Below are positions 62,672 to 64,000 of a DNA stretch of 64,000 bases, in pieces (positions within the stretch are counted from its first letter, which is position 1; each line of letters opens with the position of its first letter). The notes below the pieces were generated by a model. It was not told the origin of the DNA. It made no database searches and saw only the letters and a program-made list of their open reading frames with translations. The stretch is from assembly GCF_006438925.1 (NCBI RefSeq), contig NZ_RCZA01000011.1, positions 2,062 through 66,061 of the forward strand. Reading direction: 5' to 3'. The stretch comes from Pseudomonas mandelii. Its GTDB lineage: Bacteria > Pseudomonadota > Gammaproteobacteria > Pseudomonadales > Pseudomonadaceae. Position numbers and translations under genes: made by a program.

Positions 62672-64000
62672 TTAAGATCCTGTGCCACCCACAGTGATCG
62701 CATCGATTTTCAGCGTTGGCTGGCCGACACCCACCGGCACCGACTGCCCATCCTTACCACACGTCCCGACGCCGCTGTCCAGCGCCAGATCGTTACCGAC
62801 CATCGACACCTTGCTCATCGCTTCCGGGCCGTTGCCGATTAATGTCGCGCCTTTGACCGGGGCAGTGATTTTGCCGTCTTCGATCAGGTACGCCTCGCTG
62901 GTGGAGAACACGAATTTGCCGCTGGTGATGTCCACCTGACCGCCGCCGAGGTTGGCGCAGTAGATGCCGCGTTTCACCGAGGCGATGATTTCTGCAGGGT
63001 CGCTTTCGCCCGCCAGCATGTAGGTGTTGGTCATGCGCGGCATTGGCAGGTGTGCGTAGGATTCACGACGACCGTTACCGGTACGGGCCACGCCCATTAG
63101 ACGGGCGTTGAGTTTGTCCTGCATGTAGCCTTTGAGTACGCCGTTTTCGATCAGCGTCGTGCACTCGGTAGGGGTGCCTTCATCATCGACGCTCAGGGAA
63201 CCGCGACGACCGGCCAGCGTGCCGTCATCGACGATGGTGCAAAGCTTGGACGCAACCATCTCGCCCATGCGCCCGCTGTAGGCCGAACTGCCCTTGCGGT
63301 TGAAGTCACCTTCCAGACCGTGGCCGACCGCTTCGTGCAGCAACACGCCGGACCAGCCCGAACCCAGCACCACCGGCAACGTACCGGCCGGCGCAGGAAT
63401 GGCTTCCAGATTCACCAACGCCTGACGCAGCGCTTCACGGGCGTAGCTCATGGCGCGGTCGTCGCTGAGGAAATAACGGTAATCGGTACGACCGCCACCG
63501 CCATGACCGCCGCGTTCACGGCGACCGTTCTGTTCGACGATCACGCTGACGTTAAAGCGCACCAACGGCCGTACATCGGCGGCCAGGCCACCGTCGGTGG
63601 AAGCCACGAGGATTCGTTCCCAGACGCCAGCCATGCTCACGGTGACTTGCTGGATACGCGGGTCGAGGGCGCGAGTCGCGACGTCGATACGTTTGAGCAG
63701 TTCGACCTTCTCGGCACGGGTCATCACTTCCAACGGGTTGTCCGGCCCGTACAACTGGGCGACATCCTGGGTCGTGAAGGCTTGCACCGTGCCGTTCTGA
63801 CCGGCGCGGGAGATCGAACGCGCCGCACGGGCCGCGGCGCCGAGGGCTTCGAGAGTAATGGCATTGCTGTAGGCAAAACCGGTTTTCTCACCCGATTGCG
63901 CTCGCACGCCGACACCTTGGTCGAGATTGAAGCTGCCTTCCTTGACGATCCCGTCTTCCAGCGCCCAGGACTCGGAAATCTGCCCCTGGAAATACAGGTC
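62672..64000 (-). CDS. tldD: metalloprotease TldD, 5' end beyond the window
   Basis: An open frame of 442 codons running off the right edge. The first visible residues are DLYFQGQISESWALEDG, well inside the N-terminal domain, so perhaps 35-40 residues are missing. The zinc motif HEAVGHGLEGD (HExxxH) sits in the middle, with DDEGTPTECTTLI and GYMQDKLNARLMGV. It is the catalytic half of TldD/TldE. The frame stays open and in register to base 64000, so there is no break. Confidence 0.95.
   Translation of the reverse strand, partial: DLYFQGQISESWALEDGIVKEGSFNLDQGVGVRAQSGEKTGFAYSNAITLEALGAAARAARSISRAGQNGTVQAFTTQDVAQLYGPDNPLEVMTRAEKVELLKRIDVATRALDPRIQQVTVSMAGVWERILVASTDGGLAADVRPLVRFNVSVIVEQNGRRERGGHGGGGRTDYRYFLSDDRAMSYAREALRQALVNLEAIPAPAGTLPVVLGSGWSGVLLHEAVGHGLEGDFNRKGSSAYSGRMGEMVASKLCTIVDDGTLAGRRGSLSVDDEGTPTECTTLIENGVLKGYMQDKLNARLMGVARTGNGRRESYAHLPMPRMTNTYMLAGESDPAEIIASVKRGIYCANLGGGQVDITSGKFVFSTSEAYLIEDGKITAPVKGATLIGNGPEAMSKVSMVGNDLALDSGVGTCGKDGQSVPVGVGQPTLKIDAITVGGTGS

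Overview
The window is a piece of a Pseudomonas chromosome, probably of the P. fluorescens group. This rests on gene order (mla-ibaG-murA-hisG-hisD-hisC facing kdsD-kdsC-lptCAB-rpoN-hpf-ptsN-rapZ-ptsO), on Pseudomonas-type proteins (AlgW, AmpDh3, FagA, a short LOV protein, an S-type bacteriocin) and on REP palindromes of two or three Pseudomonas types between operons. No rRNA, tRNA, CRISPR array or prophage was seen.

Region 1 (1-13.3 kb) is accessory. An IS66-type remnant abuts a large toxin-like gene that stops inside its hydrophobic segment. A LAL-type LuxR regulator and a DUF1302/DUF1329 outer-membrane pair follow. Then comes a complete S-type DNase bacteriocin with its immunity gene, the ghost of a second HNH nuclease end with a second immunity gene, and an AmpDh3-type amidase. 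Base composition drops around the bacteriocin genes.

Region 2 (13.3-24.3 kb) holds small metabolic operons, an lrgAB pair with its divergent LysR regulator, and a probable light-response cluster: a short LOV photoreceptor, a PilZ-like protein, a MerR protein resembling LitR but without the cobalamin motif, and across the divergent promoter a membrane protein followed by folM, folE and folX (reduced pterin synthesis).

Region 3 (24.4-44.7 kb) contains an aminotransferase / amino-acid ABC transporter / FAD oxidase set that looks like uptake and catabolism of an amine or amino acid, then redox and sulfur genes (trxB, cysZ, an OYE reductase, a glutathione peroxidase, cysD-cysNC), pta, slyD and algW. 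Most operons here end in terminators or REP palindromes.

Region 4 (44.7-64 kb) is core envelope and nitrogen-PTS biology. On the minus strand lie mlaFEDCB (phospholipid transport), ibaG, murA and hisG-hisD-hisC. On the plus strand lie kdsD-kdsC and lptC-lptA-lptB (lipopolysaccharide synthesis and export), then rpoN, hpf, ptsN, rapZ and ptsO. The window closes with fagA, a 35-residue ZIP-transporter tail that looks like a deletion scar, and pmbA, yjgA and a partial tldD. pmbA and tldD encode the two subunits of a protease that matures small peptides.
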